The notes below the pieces were generated by a model, which was not told the origin of the DNA, ran no database searches, and saw only the letters and a list, made by a program, of their open reading frames with translations. Shown here in pieces: positions 1 to 9,000 of a DNA stretch of 64,000 nt (position 1 is its first letter; the number at the start of each line of letters is the position of its first letter). The stretch lies in contig NZ_CAJZAI010000004.1 of NCBI RefSeq assembly GCF_914271435.1, positions 186,001 through 250,000 of the forward strand, written 5' to 3'. The DNA is from Cupriavidus laharis (GTDB taxonomy: Bacteria > Pseudomonadota > Gammaproteobacteria > Burkholderiales > Burkholderiaceae). A program made the translations under genes and the position numbers.

Positions 1-597
1 CTGCTGGGGCGTAGCCATCATGAGGACATGCGCACGGTGACGGTGGACCAGTTCATGCGCCGCTACGGCGTGGACCGCGCACAGGCCAATCGTGTGCGCC
101 GCGCCGCGACCACATTGCTGTCCCAGTTCCCCGAGCCGCCCCATGAGCGCCGGGAGGACAATCTCGGGCTGCTAGGCTGGGCCGCCAGCCTGCATGAGGT
201 GGGTATGTCGATTTCCCATAGCGGGTACCACAAGCATTCGGCCTATATCGCGACGCATGCGGACATGCCGGGCTTCTCCAAGACCGACCAGGCACGCCTG
301 GCGGCCTTGCTGCTTGGCCATGCCGGCAAGCTGGGCAAGCTCTCGGGCAGCGGCAAGTTCCTCGACTGGCGCATGCTCTTCAGCCTGCGGCTGGCATTCG
401 TGCTGTGCCGCCGGCGCTCGGATGCGCCGCTGCCGGATATCCGTGTGTCCCAGCGGTCGGACGCGCTTGACGAGGGCTTCGAGGTTCGCGTGCCCAAGGC
501 CTGGATCGAAGCCAATCCGCTGGTTGAATACAGCCTGGCGCAGGAGGCTGATGAATGGCAGCGCGTCGGCAAGCGCTACAAGGTGGTATACGCCTGA
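1..597 (+). CDS. ppx: Exopolyphosphatase Ppx/GppA, C-terminal part (5' end outside the window)
   Basis: The reading frame is open from base 1, so the gene begins upstream; about 198 residues are visible. This is the helical C-terminal domain of the Ppx/GppA family, with the HD-like stretch HEVGMSISHSGYHKHSAY and the following helix that contains ALLLGHAGKLGKLSG. Ppx releases terminal phosphate from inorganic polyphosphate in the cytoplasm; GppA members act on pppGpp. The actin-like catalytic half is not visible, so the two cannot be separated from this fragment, but Ppx is the usual assignment for the single copy in Burkholderiaceae. A short hairpin with a T run follows the stop. The gene converges on the acyltransferase gene to its right. 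Confidence 0.9.
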   Translation: MLGRSHHEDMRTVTVDQFMRRYGVDRAQANRVRRAATTLLSQFPEPPHERREDNLGLLGWAASLHEVGMSISHSGYHKHSAYIATHADMPGFSKTDQARLAALLLGHAGKLGKLSGSGKFLDWRMLFSLRLAFVLCRRRSDAPLPDIRVSQRSDALDEGFEVRVPKAWIEANPLVEYSLAQEADEWQRVGKRYKVVYA

Positions 598-632
598 CCG
601 CCAGAGCGGCGGCGCCAGATGCCAAACAGGAG

Positions 633-656
633 CGGCGGCCAATGGCCGCCGTTTTC
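633..656 (+). terminator. Rho-independent terminator after ppx
   Basis: Stem CGGCGGCC/GGCCGCCG with loop AAT, followed by TTTT. It lies 36 bases after the ppx stop and just before the convergent gene's stop. Confidence 0.7.
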
Positions 657-672
657 ATTGCGCCGGAGCGCT

Positions 673-1515
673 TCAGGCCGCGTGGTTCAGGCCAAGGAAG
701 TGGCGGGCATAGCGCGGGTTCATGTCGTTCACGCGCAGCAGCGTGAGGAAGTCGGCCACGTTGAAGTCCGGATCCCAGGCAGGCAGGCCGCAGATGCGTG
801 CGCCCAGGCGCAGGTAACCCTTGATCAGCGCGGGCGGATCGACTTCGAGCTGCTGGTTGAGGTCTTCGACAGGCAGCGGCACGCGCGGGAAGGCGTGGTA
901 TTCGATCGGTGCCAGCGAACGCTCGCTGAACAGCCGGTACAGGCTGGCGGCATAGTGGCCACCATCGCTCATCGGCACGCTGGCGCAGCCGAGCATCGAT
1001 TCGATGCCCCAGCGCTGCAGGTACTCGCCCAGGCCGCCCCACAGGGCCATGATGACGCTCCCTGATCGATAGTCACGGTGCACGCAGGAGCGGCCGAGCT
1101 CGAGCATCTTGGGGCGCAGGTGCGAAAGGCGGATCAGGTCGAATTCCGATTCCGCGTACAGGCAGCCGATGCGCTTGGCCTGGTGCGGCGGCAGCACGCG
1201 GTAGGTGCCGACCACCTTGAGCGTGACCATGTCCCGCACGATCAGGTGGTCGCAGTAGGCGTCGAACATGTCGATATCCAGCTCGGGCACTTTCGACGAC
1301 AGGCGCGCGCCCATCTCTTCGGCGAACACCTTGTAGCGCAGGCGCTGCGCCTCGACTACTTCATCCTGATGGCGCGCCCACGCCACGCTGAGAACAGGCG
1401 ATTCATTTGCCGGTGTATCCGACGGGCGATGAAGACGCCTCCGCGCCGACTGGCCGCCGAGGCCATTGGGCAGGGAGTCGAAAAGCGGCTGGGTAGGCGT
1501 CGGGAGGTCTCGCAT
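673..1515 (-). CDS. GNAT-family N-acyltransferase (OlsB/hemolysin-like, Acetyltransf_5)
   Basis: A 280-residue protein. The core from about residue 40 (SVAWARHQDEVVEAQRLRYK) has the pattern of the OlsB-type ornithine-ACP N-acyltransferase and autoinducer-synthase-like GNAT superfamily: a LRYKVFAEE strand-helix, GTYRVL, and the ELGRSCVHRDYR segment. Such enzymes transfer an acyl chain from acyl-ACP to an amino group, for example in ornithine lipid synthesis. The acceptor here is unknown. The ATG at 1515 is chosen because AAAGGA stands about 8 bases before it; the open frame runs 60 codons further upstream but in low-complexity sequence. No OlsA-like partner is adjacent, so ornithine-lipid synthesis is only a suggestion. 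Confidence 0.75.
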   Translation of the reverse strand: MRDLPTPTQPLFDSLPNGLGGQSARRRLHRPSDTPANESPVLSVAWARHQDEVVEAQRLRYKVFAEEMGARLSSKVPELDIDMFDAYCDHLIVRDMVTLKVVGTYRVLPPHQAKRIGCLYAESEFDLIRLSHLRPKMLELGRSCVHRDYRSGSVIMALWGGLGEYLQRWGIESMLGCASVPMSDGGHYAASLYRLFSERSLAPIEYHAFPRVPLPVEDLNQQLEVDPPALIKGYLRLGARICGLPAWDPDFNVADFLTLLRVNDMNPRYARHFLGLNHAA

Positions 1516-1877
1516 CAGTGTGTCCTTTTGGTGACGATACTGCTGCGAAACAATGTAGTGAGCCGCGGTGACAGTGCCGTGACCCGGCGATGACGCTTCC
1601 ATGACGCGCGCTGGCGCAGTGTGGGCGCCTGGTGCGACCGACGAGGAGGGAGCGGCCTGGGCAAGGCAGGAGGGTGGGGCAGGGGTGCGCGACATGCTTG
1701 TTTCTCCGGGTCACCAATGCCGGGCGTGCCGGCGAACCACGCGACTCTATTGAGTGGAGAAACAGGGGGCTATCGCTCTTCGCCGAAATTTCCGATGGCG
1801 TTGGGCGCTGCGGGCGGAAGCCGTTGTGCCCGCGCCGCAGCTGGGCCGGAGATTCAGAAATTCCTCATCGGGGTGTG
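1516..1877. other. Intergenic region upstream of the acyltransferase gene
   Basis: This stretch separates two leftward genes. Several open frames cross it but none has a ribosome binding site or recognisable protein. It presumably holds the acyltransferase promoter; I could not place one convincingly. Confidence 0.4.
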
Positions 1878-2354
1878 TCAGAGGAACTCAGGATTGATGA
1901 CCGCGCGCAACACCGTCTGCGCCTCGCTTTCGCGGGTACGGCTGGCTAGCCACCAGATGCCGCTCTTGCGTACGCTCCAGTTCATCTCCGTGCCGGCCAG
2001 CAGCAGGCTGACCAGCCTTCCGATCCAGGGTTGGTGACCCACCACCACGACGTTCTCATCGCCCTGCGGCCAGCCTATGGCGCTGAGGACGGCACTGACG
2101 TCAGCGCCAGGCGCGAGGGCATCCACAACTTCAGAGCGGCTGCTGAGCGCCGCCGCAGTCTCGCGCGTGCGCAGCGCGGGGCTGCACAGTAGGCGGGTGC
2201 CGGCAGGCAACTGGGCGCGCAGCCATGCCGCGGAGGCGTCTGCCTGCTTGCGTCCGCGGCGCGTGAGCGGACGCTGCAGGTCCGCGTTCCGGCTCAGGCC
2301 GAGCGGATCGGGGAGTTCTTCGGCTTCGGCGTGACGCCAGAGGATCAGGTTCAT
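1878..2354 (-). CDS. sixA: Phosphohistidine phosphatase SixA (histidine phosphatase superfamily)
   Basis: A 158-residue cytoplasmic protein starting MNLILWRHAEAE, where the RHA motif (His8) is the phospho-accepting histidine of the branch-1 histidine phosphatase fold. Later family motifs are PLTRRGRKQAD, LCSPALRTRETA and VVVGHQPWIG (second catalytic His). Length matches SixA, which removes phosphate from phosphohistidine on HPt domains and, in enterobacteria, from NPr of the nitrogen PTS. The start is set at the ATG immediately before the catalytic motif because the family has no N-terminal extension; the open frame continues 56 codons upstream without family similarity. Confidence 0.85.
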   Translation of the reverse strand: MNLILWRHAEAEELPDPLGLSRNADLQRPLTRRGRKQADASAAWLRAQLPAGTRLLCSPALRTRETAAALSSRSEVVDALAPGADVSAVLSAIGWPQGDENVVVVGHQPWIGRLVSLLLAGTEMNWSVRKSGIWWLASRTRESEAQTVLRAVINPEFL

Positions 2355-2439
2355 GTCGGAGCTGGGCAGGATTCGTGCTTCGAGTATGGTGAAGCCGTCC
2401 GATAGGCGCAAGCAGGGCGGGCCACGGTGGCGGCTCGCC

Positions 2440-2472
2440 CAAAACAATACGGGCTGCCTGTCAGGCAGCCCG
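2440..2472 (-). terminator. Terminator downstream of infA
   Basis: A perfect 11-base inverted repeat CGGGCTGCCTG / CAGGCAGCCCG at 2450-2472. Read on the minus strand it is followed by TATTGTTTT. It ends the infA transcript before sixA. Confidence 0.7.
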
Positions 2473-2575
2473 CAAGTGTCTCCGAGCGTAGTGTCAGGCG
2501 CGTGACACACGCTGGCGCGCAATCATTGCGCTGAGGCCGGGCGGGAAGTGGTTCCGGCCCGGCGCTGGCAAAGAC

Positions 2576-2797
2576 TCAGGATTTGTGGCGGAAGTTGATG
2601 CGGCCCTTGGTCAGGTCGTACGGCGACATTTCCAGGGTGACGCGATCGCCTGCCAGGATGCGGATGCGGTGCTTCTGCATCTTGCCCGATGCATAGGCCC
2701 AGATCTCGACGCCATTTTCCAGCAGGACTCGGTAACGATTGTCGGGCAGGGCTTCCGACACCACACCGCCAAATTCAATGAGTTCTTCCTTAGCCAA
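2576..2797 (-). CDS. infA: Translation initiation factor IF-1, paralogue with TTG start
   Basis: A 73-residue S1/OB-fold protein beginning (L/M)[12 protein letters not shown] and ending [13 protein letters not shown], typical of IF-1, which binds the 30S A site during initiation. The start is TTG at 2797, chosen because AAAAGGAAG lies 6-7 bases upstream and the IF-1 family begins exactly there; no ATG is in frame nearby. An 18-base perfect palindrome sits just upstream of the ribosome binding site. A second IF-1 gene of the same subtype lies at 21721-21942. Both have the [16 protein letters not shown] start that differs from the ribosomal-operon IF-1 of this group, so both look like accessory copies. 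Confidence 0.92.
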   Translation of the reverse strand: MAKEELIEFGGVVSEALPDNRYRVLLENGVEIWAYASGKMQKHRIRILAGDRVTLEMSPYDLTKGRINFRHKS

Positions 2798-2812
2798 TCT
2801 ATCTTCCTTTTC

Positions 2813-2830
2813 TGCAGCCCGCGGGCTGCA
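2813..2830. promoter_or_regulatory. 18-base perfect palindrome upstream of the infA ribosome binding site
   Basis: TGCAGCCCG/CGGGCTGCA with no spacer, ending a few bases before the AAAAGGAAG of infA. In RNA it would form a GC-rich hairpin next to the ribosome binding site; as DNA it could be an operator. Function is inferred from position only. Confidence 0.4.
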
Positions 2831-3410
2831 ATGGTTACGTTTTACATCCGATGTGACGCGACGCGCGGGCATGCCGGTCCGGCGTATGTGCACAGGGCTT
2901 GCCGCATGGCGGCGGGTCGCGCCTTGGGTTGTCCCAGGCAAGCTGACAAGGCCCGGACGACGCAGCAGGCCGCGTACCATCCAGTCCGGTTAGGGAATCG
3001 TCCAGGGGGCGCAATCTGCCCGGCCGATCTGTCTTGCCGATTGCGGCCGCAGAACCTCGGCCGTGCGAGTCGCGGGTGCGCGGGCACCGTGTTACCGGTC
3101 GCTCGCCATGGCTGTAACGTTGCGGAAGGATCTGAAGGGCCGGCCTTCACGCTGGAGAGAACGCCCGGTGACAGGGATGCGGAACATCCCGGGGCTAACA
3201 ACATATTGTACCACGGGTGCGGGATTTCAATGAGGCAGGCGCAACTTGGCGGCACGGGCGAAGGCATCCGCCGGATAGACGGTGCTTAACCCTCTTTGGG
3301 TGTCTTTTGGTCCGCCTACGGTGCAGTCGCGACCTTGGTATTTGTCGGATATGAGCTAGAACTAACTCACGGGCTTATGTACTGAGAGGCCCTTGCAAAC
3401 GGAGGTGGTC
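2831..3410. other. Intergenic region between divergent infA and the membrane-protein gene
   Basis: No convincing gene. On the minus strand a TACAAT hexamer at 3205-3210 could be a -10 element for a roughly 400-base infA leader, but the nearest -35-like TTGAAA (3225-3230) is only 14 bases away. On the plus strand TTGGTA followed after 16 bases by TAGAAC (about 3336-3363) could serve the membrane-protein gene. Both are weak. Confidence 0.35.
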
Positions 3411-3941
3411 ATGGAACTCCACATGCAATCGCACCACTATGTACGTTGCCGGCCTGACTGGCGGGCAGCCGTCGTCGCGGGCCTCATCGCCGGCACGGCT
3501 TACATGGTGCTGGAACTGCTGACTGCACGCTTCCTGCTCTATCTGGGTGCCTGGGGCACGGTGAAGATGGTGGCGGCGATCATCCTGGGCCGAGAGGCCC
3601 TGACGTCCCCGGATGTCTTCAGCTGGACCATCGTGCTGGCCGCGGCAACGGTCCACTACGCGCTGTCGATCATCCTGGCATCCATACTGGCGCTGATCCT
3701 GGGCTCTTTCCGCCTGGATTCGGGCATGGGTCTGGCATCTATCGTCGGTATCGTCTTTGGCGTAGCGGTCTACCTGGTGAATTTCTACGCGCTGGGTCGC
3801 TACTTCAACTGGTTCGATGAGGCGCGAGGCTGGGAAAGCCTGTTTGCGCATGCGCTGTTCGGGCTGGTGGCGGCTGACGCCTATTGCCATTTCGAGCGGC
3901 GCAATGCCGCGGCGGGAGCGCCGCAGGGCAGCTCGCCATGA
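3411..3941 (+). CDS. Small integral membrane protein of unknown function
   Basis: A 176-residue protein with about four to five hydrophobic segments (around residues 16-40, 45-58, 70-98, 104-126 and 143-155). No catalytic motif is visible. The ATG at 3411 follows GGAGG at 7 bases; an upstream in-frame TTG is less likely. The gene stands alone, with a strong bidirectional terminator 25 bases after its stop. I do not recognise the family and assign no function beyond membrane location. Confidence 0.7.
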   Translation: MELHMQSHHYVRCRPDWRAAVVAGLIAGTAYMVLELLTARFLLYLGAWGTVKMVAAIILGREALTSPDVFSWTIVLAAATVHYALSIILASILALILGSFRLDSGMGLASIVGIVFGVAVYLVNFYALGRYFNWFDEARGWESLFAHALFGLVAADAYCHFERRNAAAGAPQGSSP

Positions 3942-3965
3942 CGAGGCCGGGCGGCGTGGAAAAGA

Positions 3966-4001
3966 AAAACGGCTTATGTCGGAAGACATAAGCCGTTTTT
4001 G
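3966..4001. terminator. Bidirectional terminator between the membrane-protein gene and tRNA-Pro
   Basis: An 11-base perfect stem CGGCTTATGTC / GACATAAGCCG with a GGAA loop, flanked by A5 on the left and T5 on the right, so it can stop transcription from both converging genes. Confidence 0.9.
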
Positions 4002-4016
4002 CTCGTACTGGTGTAC

Positions 4017-4093
4017 TGGTCGGAGCGATAGGATTCGAACCTACGACCCTCTGATCCCAAATCAGATGCGCTACCAGGCTGCGCTACGCTCCG
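4017..4093 (-). tRNA. tRNA-Pro (anticodon TGG)
   Basis: On the minus strand the gene reads CGGAGCG at the acceptor 5' end and CGCTCCG plus ACCA at the 3' end (CCA is encoded). Anticodon stem TCTGA/TCAGA encloses the loop TTTGGGA, giving anticodon TGG. The T arm has GGTTCGAATCC. A good sigma-70 promoter stands 10 bases upstream. Confidence 0.97.
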
Positions 4094-4102
4094 AAGCCTG
4101 CC

Positions 4103-4132
4103 ATTGTAGCCGGCTTCGCATGGCAAGGTCAA
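4103..4132 (-). promoter_or_regulatory. Sigma-70 promoter of tRNA-Pro
   Basis: On the minus strand, -35 TTGACC (4127-4132) and -10 TACAAT (4103-4108) are separated by 18 bases, with the tRNA 5' end 10 bases beyond the -10. Confidence 0.75.
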
Positions 4133-4500
4133 TCCAGGTGAAAAGGTGCCGTCTGCGGCGCGCCGAAGGCGCCCCGGCGAACGCACCCTGCTTAGGATGG
4201 GCCGACTGCGGCTTGACTTGAATTCGGGCCCGGCGATAATCGCCAGACCGCCACAGTCCGCCCGTGTTTGCCGGGATCGATGGCAAAGCACCCTTGAGCG
4301 GACTGTCCAGGCCATCATAAAAGAAAGAAGCGCTCCCGCCTGCGGAGAGCGTGCCGGCCTGCCAGTCCGTTTGCGCCCGCATCGGCTGGCGGATGTCCGG
4401 AACCGGTCTGGCGGCAAATTGAAAACGACGGTCCCGAAGCAGGGCCGAGACAAAAAGGGACGGTGGCGTCGTGCGGGGCGCTGCCTGTCGCTGGACGGGA
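4133..4500. other. Intergenic region upstream of the GGDEF gene
   Basis: Nothing recognisable as a gene. Open frames across it lack start signals and family similarity. It must hold the promoter of the diguanylate cyclase gene, which I could not locate with confidence. Confidence 0.4.
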
Positions 4501-5742
4501 ATGAAGATGTTTCAGTCGCACATGATTGTGCTCGTTGCAGGCTTGTTTGCCCTGCAAATGGCGGTGGTTTGTGCCGTGCTGCGCCGCTCGCCGGGAATGG
4601 AGCCAAGCGGCCTGACTGCGTGGGCACTCGGCGACCTCATGGCCGCGTCAGCGGCCGCCATGCCGGCCCTGGCCGAGTTCGCGGGGTACTGGCTGGCGGC
4701 CGACGCTGTCGATATGGCCCTGTTCTCGGGTATTTCGCTGATGGCGGCGGGCACGCGGCATTTCGCCGGAAAGCCCGGGCATGCCTCCACGCTGCTGGTC
4801 GTGAACCTGGTATTGGGGGCTGCGATTGCCGGCGGCACGTGGTGGCCGCATGCCGGCTGGCTGGAGGCGCTGCGCCCCTGGATGCCGGCGGCGCTGGGTT
4901 TCGGGCAGGTACTGCTGTTGCTCGACCTCGTGCGTAGCGTTGTGCCGGTGCTCGCACAGAAGCGTGGCACGGGCAGGTTCGCTGCGCTGTCGCTGGTGCT
5001 GATTGCGGCCGGGTGCGCCGGACTGAATGCCTGGAATCTTGCCGGCTCCGTCGTCCAGCCCGGCGTTCCTGGTCCGCTGGCACAGGACGGCTCGCTGGTC
5101 GTGCTGAACGTGTTCGCCATGGTGGGGCTGTCGGTCAGCTTTGCATTGATGACCCATGACCGCCTGCGCCGGATGCTCGAACGCAAGGCCAGCCACGATG
5201 ACCTGACGGGCCTGCTGGCGCGCGGCGCATTCTGGCAGCAGCTCGAGGCAGCAATCGGGCAAGCGGACCGGCAGGGTAAGCCGTTGACCGTGGCGTTCAT
5301 CGACCTGGACCACTTCAAGGCCATCAACGATGTGTACGGGCACCTGGCCGGTGACAGCGTACTGAGGCACTGCGCCGGTTTGCTGCGGAAGACGGCGGGT
5401 TCGCAGGACATCATCGGCCGGCTCGGCGGCGAGGAATTCGCCCTCGTCATGCCTGGCACGACGCTGGAGCGGGGGCGCGCGACGAGCCTGCGCCTCAGTA
5501 CGGCCGTGAGAAACACGCCGTGCCCTTCCGAACCCGACGCCATTGCCTATACCGTCAGTATCGGCATGGCGCAGCGCGAGCCGTCGGAGACCGTGGAGAA
5601 TCTGATGCGCCGTGCCGACCAGGCTCTCTACGATGCGAAGCAAGCGGGCCGCAACTGCGTATCGCTGCACCGCGTCGGCATGCCATGGCATGGCGCCAGC
5701 GCGGGTGAGCCTACGCATTGGCGGCAGCGCGCGACATCCTGA
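4501..5742 (+). CDS. Membrane-anchored diguanylate cyclase (GGDEF domain)
   Basis: A 413-residue protein. The N-terminal half has about seven hydrophobic helices (roughly residues 6-28, 37-60, 64-84, 96-116, 128-148, 160-180 and 198-218). A GGDEF domain follows from about 228 (KASHDDLTGLLARGAFW). The catalytic loop is GGEEF at 309-313, so the enzyme should make cyclic di-GMP from two GTP. The inhibitory I-site position reads GSQD at 300-303, lacking the Arg of RxxD, so product feedback through this site is unlikely. No EAL domain. The start is the ATG at 4501 (or 4507). The only other recognisable c-di-GMP protein here is the PilZ protein near 49 kb. Confidence 0.9.
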   Translation: MKMFQSHMIVLVAGLFALQMAVVCAVLRRSPGMEPSGLTAWALGDLMAASAAAMPALAEFAGYWLAADAVDMALFSGISLMAAGTRHFAGKPGHASTLLVVNLVLGAAIAGGTWWPHAGWLEALRPWMPAALGFGQVLLLLDLVRSVVPVLAQKRGTGRFAALSLVLIAAGCAGLNAWNLAGSVVQPGVPGPLAQDGSLVVLNVFAMVGLSVSFALMTHDRLRRMLERKASHDDLTGLLARGAFWQQLEAAIGQADRQGKPLTVAFIDLDHFKAINDVYGHLAGDSVLRHCAGLLRKTAGSQDIIGRLGGEEFALVMPGTTLERGRATSLRLSTAVRNTPCPSEPDAIAYTVSIGMAQREPSETVENLMRRADQALYDAKQAGRNCVSLHRVGMPWHGASAGEPTHWRQRATS

Positions 5743-5783
5743 TCCGCCGCGCAGCATCGCGCTGCGGTAGAATGCTGCCCTTC

Positions 5784-5860
5784 GCGTCCTTAGCTCAGTT
5801 GGATAGAGCACTCGCCTTCTAAGCGAGCGGTCAGAGGTTCGAGTCCTCTAGGACGCGCCA
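5784..5860 (+). tRNA. tRNA-Arg (anticodon TCT)
   Basis: Acceptor GCGTCCT pairs with AGGACGC, followed by G and an encoded CCA. Anticodon stem CTCGC/GCGAG encloses CTTCTAA, giving anticodon TCT. A TAGAAT -10-like hexamer lies at 5768-5773. The next gene, on the opposite strand, ends about 230 bases downstream. Confidence 0.97.
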
Positions 5861-6087
5861 AGACATTTCCGGATCGACGGCAAATTTGCCGAGGCCACGT
5901 GCCAGGCCCGCAAAGGGCTGAGGTGCTGCTGAGGTCCCGGGCGTCCAAAAGGCTTTCATACGCCGCCTCTGAAGTTGGATGGTTGCGCGGTTCGCGCAGG
6001 CGACGGCTGGCATCGCGCCGACATCCTTTCCCCTCGGCGAGATCCCAGTGGCCGTTTTCAGTGGTACAACAGGCCGTCGGAAATACG

Positions 6088-9000
6088 TCATCCGGACGGG
6101 GCATGGCTGAGGAGCGCAAGCAGCGCGCCGGCCTCGCGAAGGTCCGCTGTCTCGAAGCCTTCACTAAACCGGCCATAGCTCTCCGACAGCAACGTGCGCG
6201 CTTCAGTGCGCTTGCCCTGCCGCTGCCACATTCGGCTTAACGCTACGGCTGCGCGCAATTCCAACGATTGGGCGCCCTGGTGGCGGGCCTTCTCGATCGC
6301 CCCCAGAAAGCACGCTTCGGCCTGGGTGGCGGCTTCGTCGGTTTCCCCGTTCCAGCACCGTTCGAGCAGCGTTAGCTCTCCCTTGACACGATGAATCTCG
6401 GCTTGATACAGGCACTCCCCGGCCTGTTCGCTGGCGGCCACGGCCTCGGACAACGTCGCAAGTCCCATCCCGGTTTGTCCCGCGCTGGCGTAGGCTTCGG
6501 CCAGAAGCGTCAGGAAGTGGCTGCGCATCAGCTCGGCCCCGGTCGCGCGGTAGGCCACCAAGCCCTGGTTCATCAGCGCTATGCCTTCTGATACGCGCCC
6601 CTGCCGGGTTAGCGCGCAGCCAGAGAGTATTGTTCCGCAAGCGAGCCCGTACGGCAGGCCATAGTCGGTCGAGAGGGAAATGAGCGCCTGCGCCAGCTCG
6701 TGCGCCGCCTGCACGTCGCCGCGGAGCAGGCGAACCTCGGCTGCGGCAAGCAAGGCATCCGCCGAGTCCGACGGATGAGACGGTGTCCGGGCGAGTTCGA
6801 GCGCTTCCCGGGCGCGCGCGCTGGCCTGATCCGGGTAGCCGAGCAGCCACAAGTTCATGGCGATGAGGGCGAGACCCTGCACGCCGGGCTCAAGCCCGTA
6901 GACGAAGGCCTGCGCCTGGTGCTTCAGGGGATCGTAGATGGCCATGGCCTGCTCCAACTGCACCTGGGCGGGAGCCAGCTCGCCGAGATAGAACAGGTTG
7001 GCGCCTAAGGCGCGATGCGCCTGGACAAGCAGCCCGGGATCGCGCTCCTGTCGGGCCAGATCGAGTAGTTGCTCTGCCAGTTTGCGCGCCGTCGCGAGCT
7101 CCGCCCGCACGGTGTGGAATGTGCGCAGTCCCATCAGGGCAGCAAAAAGCTGGGACGTGTCGCCAAGCTGATGGCAGAGAGCGAGCGCCTGGGTGTAGGT
7201 TCGTTCCACTTCGGGGGCCGCGAAGCCTCTGGTGGCCATCCAGGCCGGGCCGAGCGTGATTTGCAGTGGCAGTTCCTGTCGCGCTCTGTCGGGGCCGTCC
7301 GGCAGTGTTGCCAGAAAGGTCAGCGCCATGGTGAGGTGGGTGACGGCCTCGGCGTCGGCGGAGCGCTGGATGGCCTGACGTCCGGCCCGGTGCAGGTACT
7401 CGACCGCCTTGGGTGTGTTGCCGCTACGGCTGAAATGGTATGCCAGCTCGCTGCAGTGCTCATCGAGCTGCGCACTGAACTGTGCCTCGACCGCCTGTGC
7501 CGTGCGCTCATGCAGCGCCCGACGTCGCTCGTTCAGCAGGGAGGCGTAGGCCACCTCCTGCGTCAGTGCGTGTTTGAAGCTGTACAGGTTCTCCGGAAAT
7601 GCCGGTTGCTCGTAGATGAATTCCGCGGCTTGCAGCCGCGCCAGAATCGTCTTCGTGTCGTCCTCGGGAAGGTCGACAACCCGCGCGAGCAGGCTCCAGG
7701 GAAACACCTTGCCAATCACCGCGAGCGTTTGCAGCAATGCCTTTTCATGCGGCTGCAGGCGGTCGATGCGGCCGGCAAGCACGCCCTGGACTGTGACCGG
7801 GATGTGCAGCTTTTCCGGGACCTGCTTGAGACGGTAATGGCCGCGTTCGCCGCGCAGCACCTGCCCTTCGACCATGTCCTGCACGACCTCCTCGATGAAG
7901 AACGGGTTGCCTTCCGTCTGCTGCAGGATCAGGGGCTCGAGGTTGGCCAAGCCTGCGTCATCGCCGAGCAAGGCGCGCAATAGTTGGCGTGCCTCGGCTT
8001 CGCCCAGCGGATCGAGGCGGATTTCGGTGTAGTAGGGCTTGCAACGCCAGGCGTGCCGGTACTCCGGCCTGAAATTGACCAGCAGCAGGATGCGGGCGCT
8101 AACCACGTTCTCGGCGAGAAAGCCGAGAAAGGCCTCGGTTTCGGCGTCGAGCCACTGCAGGTCCTCGATAATCAGCTCCAGCGGTTGCGTCAGGCTTTCG
8201 CGCACCAGCAGCCGCCTGATGGCATCGAAGGTGCGCTGCTGGCGAACCTGAGCGTCCATCTGGGCAAGTGCCGCGTCCGGCTCGGCGGCACCCAGAAGAT
8301 GGAACAGATAAGGCAAGCAGTCTTCCAGCGCCCGGTCAAGCGTCAGCAGCTTTCCGGTGAGCTTCTCCCGCCGCCGGCGCTCATCGTCCTGAGGCGCGAT
8401 CTGGACGTAGGTCCGCAGCAGTTCGATCAGTGGCAGGTATGGATAGGCCTTTCCATGCGACACGGAGAACGTTTCGAGTACCAGGCAATCGTGCGGCGCG
8501 AGCAGCTTGAATTCATGGCACAGCCTTGACTTGCCGACCCCGGGCTCGCCTACGATCGCGACGATCTCGCCACGGCCCGCCCTTGTCCTGGCACGCGCGT
8601 CGTGCAATTGCCCGAGTTCACGGGTGCGGCCAACGAAACGCGCCAGCCCACGGCTTGCCGAAACCTGCAACCGGGTGCGCAACGGCCCGAGACCGACGAC
8701 TTCGAAAACCGGGAGCGGCTGGGGCAGGCCCTTGATCGGTGTTTCGCCGAGGGGCTTGAACTCGAAATAGCCTTCCGTGAGGTTGCGGGTGTGTTCGCTC
8801 GCGACGATTGAGCCGGGCACTGCGATGTTCTCCATCCGGGAGGCAATGTGGATCGAGTTGCCGACGGGGTCGTAGTCGGTGTGCAAATCCTTGATGCGGA
8901 TCGTGCGCACGACGACTTCCCCGGAATTGATGCCGACCCGGATCTGCAGGGCGATGCCCTGCCTGAGGCGCACGCCGTCGGCGTAATGTCGCATTGCCTC

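Noticed and set aside
2842..3267. 141-residue minus-strand frame upstream of infA
   Set aside because: High Pro/Arg/Ala composition, no start signal and no recognisable motif.
5790..6178. Open frames on both strands across tRNA-Arg and the gap before the cyclase gene
   Set aside because: They read through the tRNA (for example ...RGLEPLTARLEG...), lack start signals and show no family similarity; they are artefacts of tRNA sequence.
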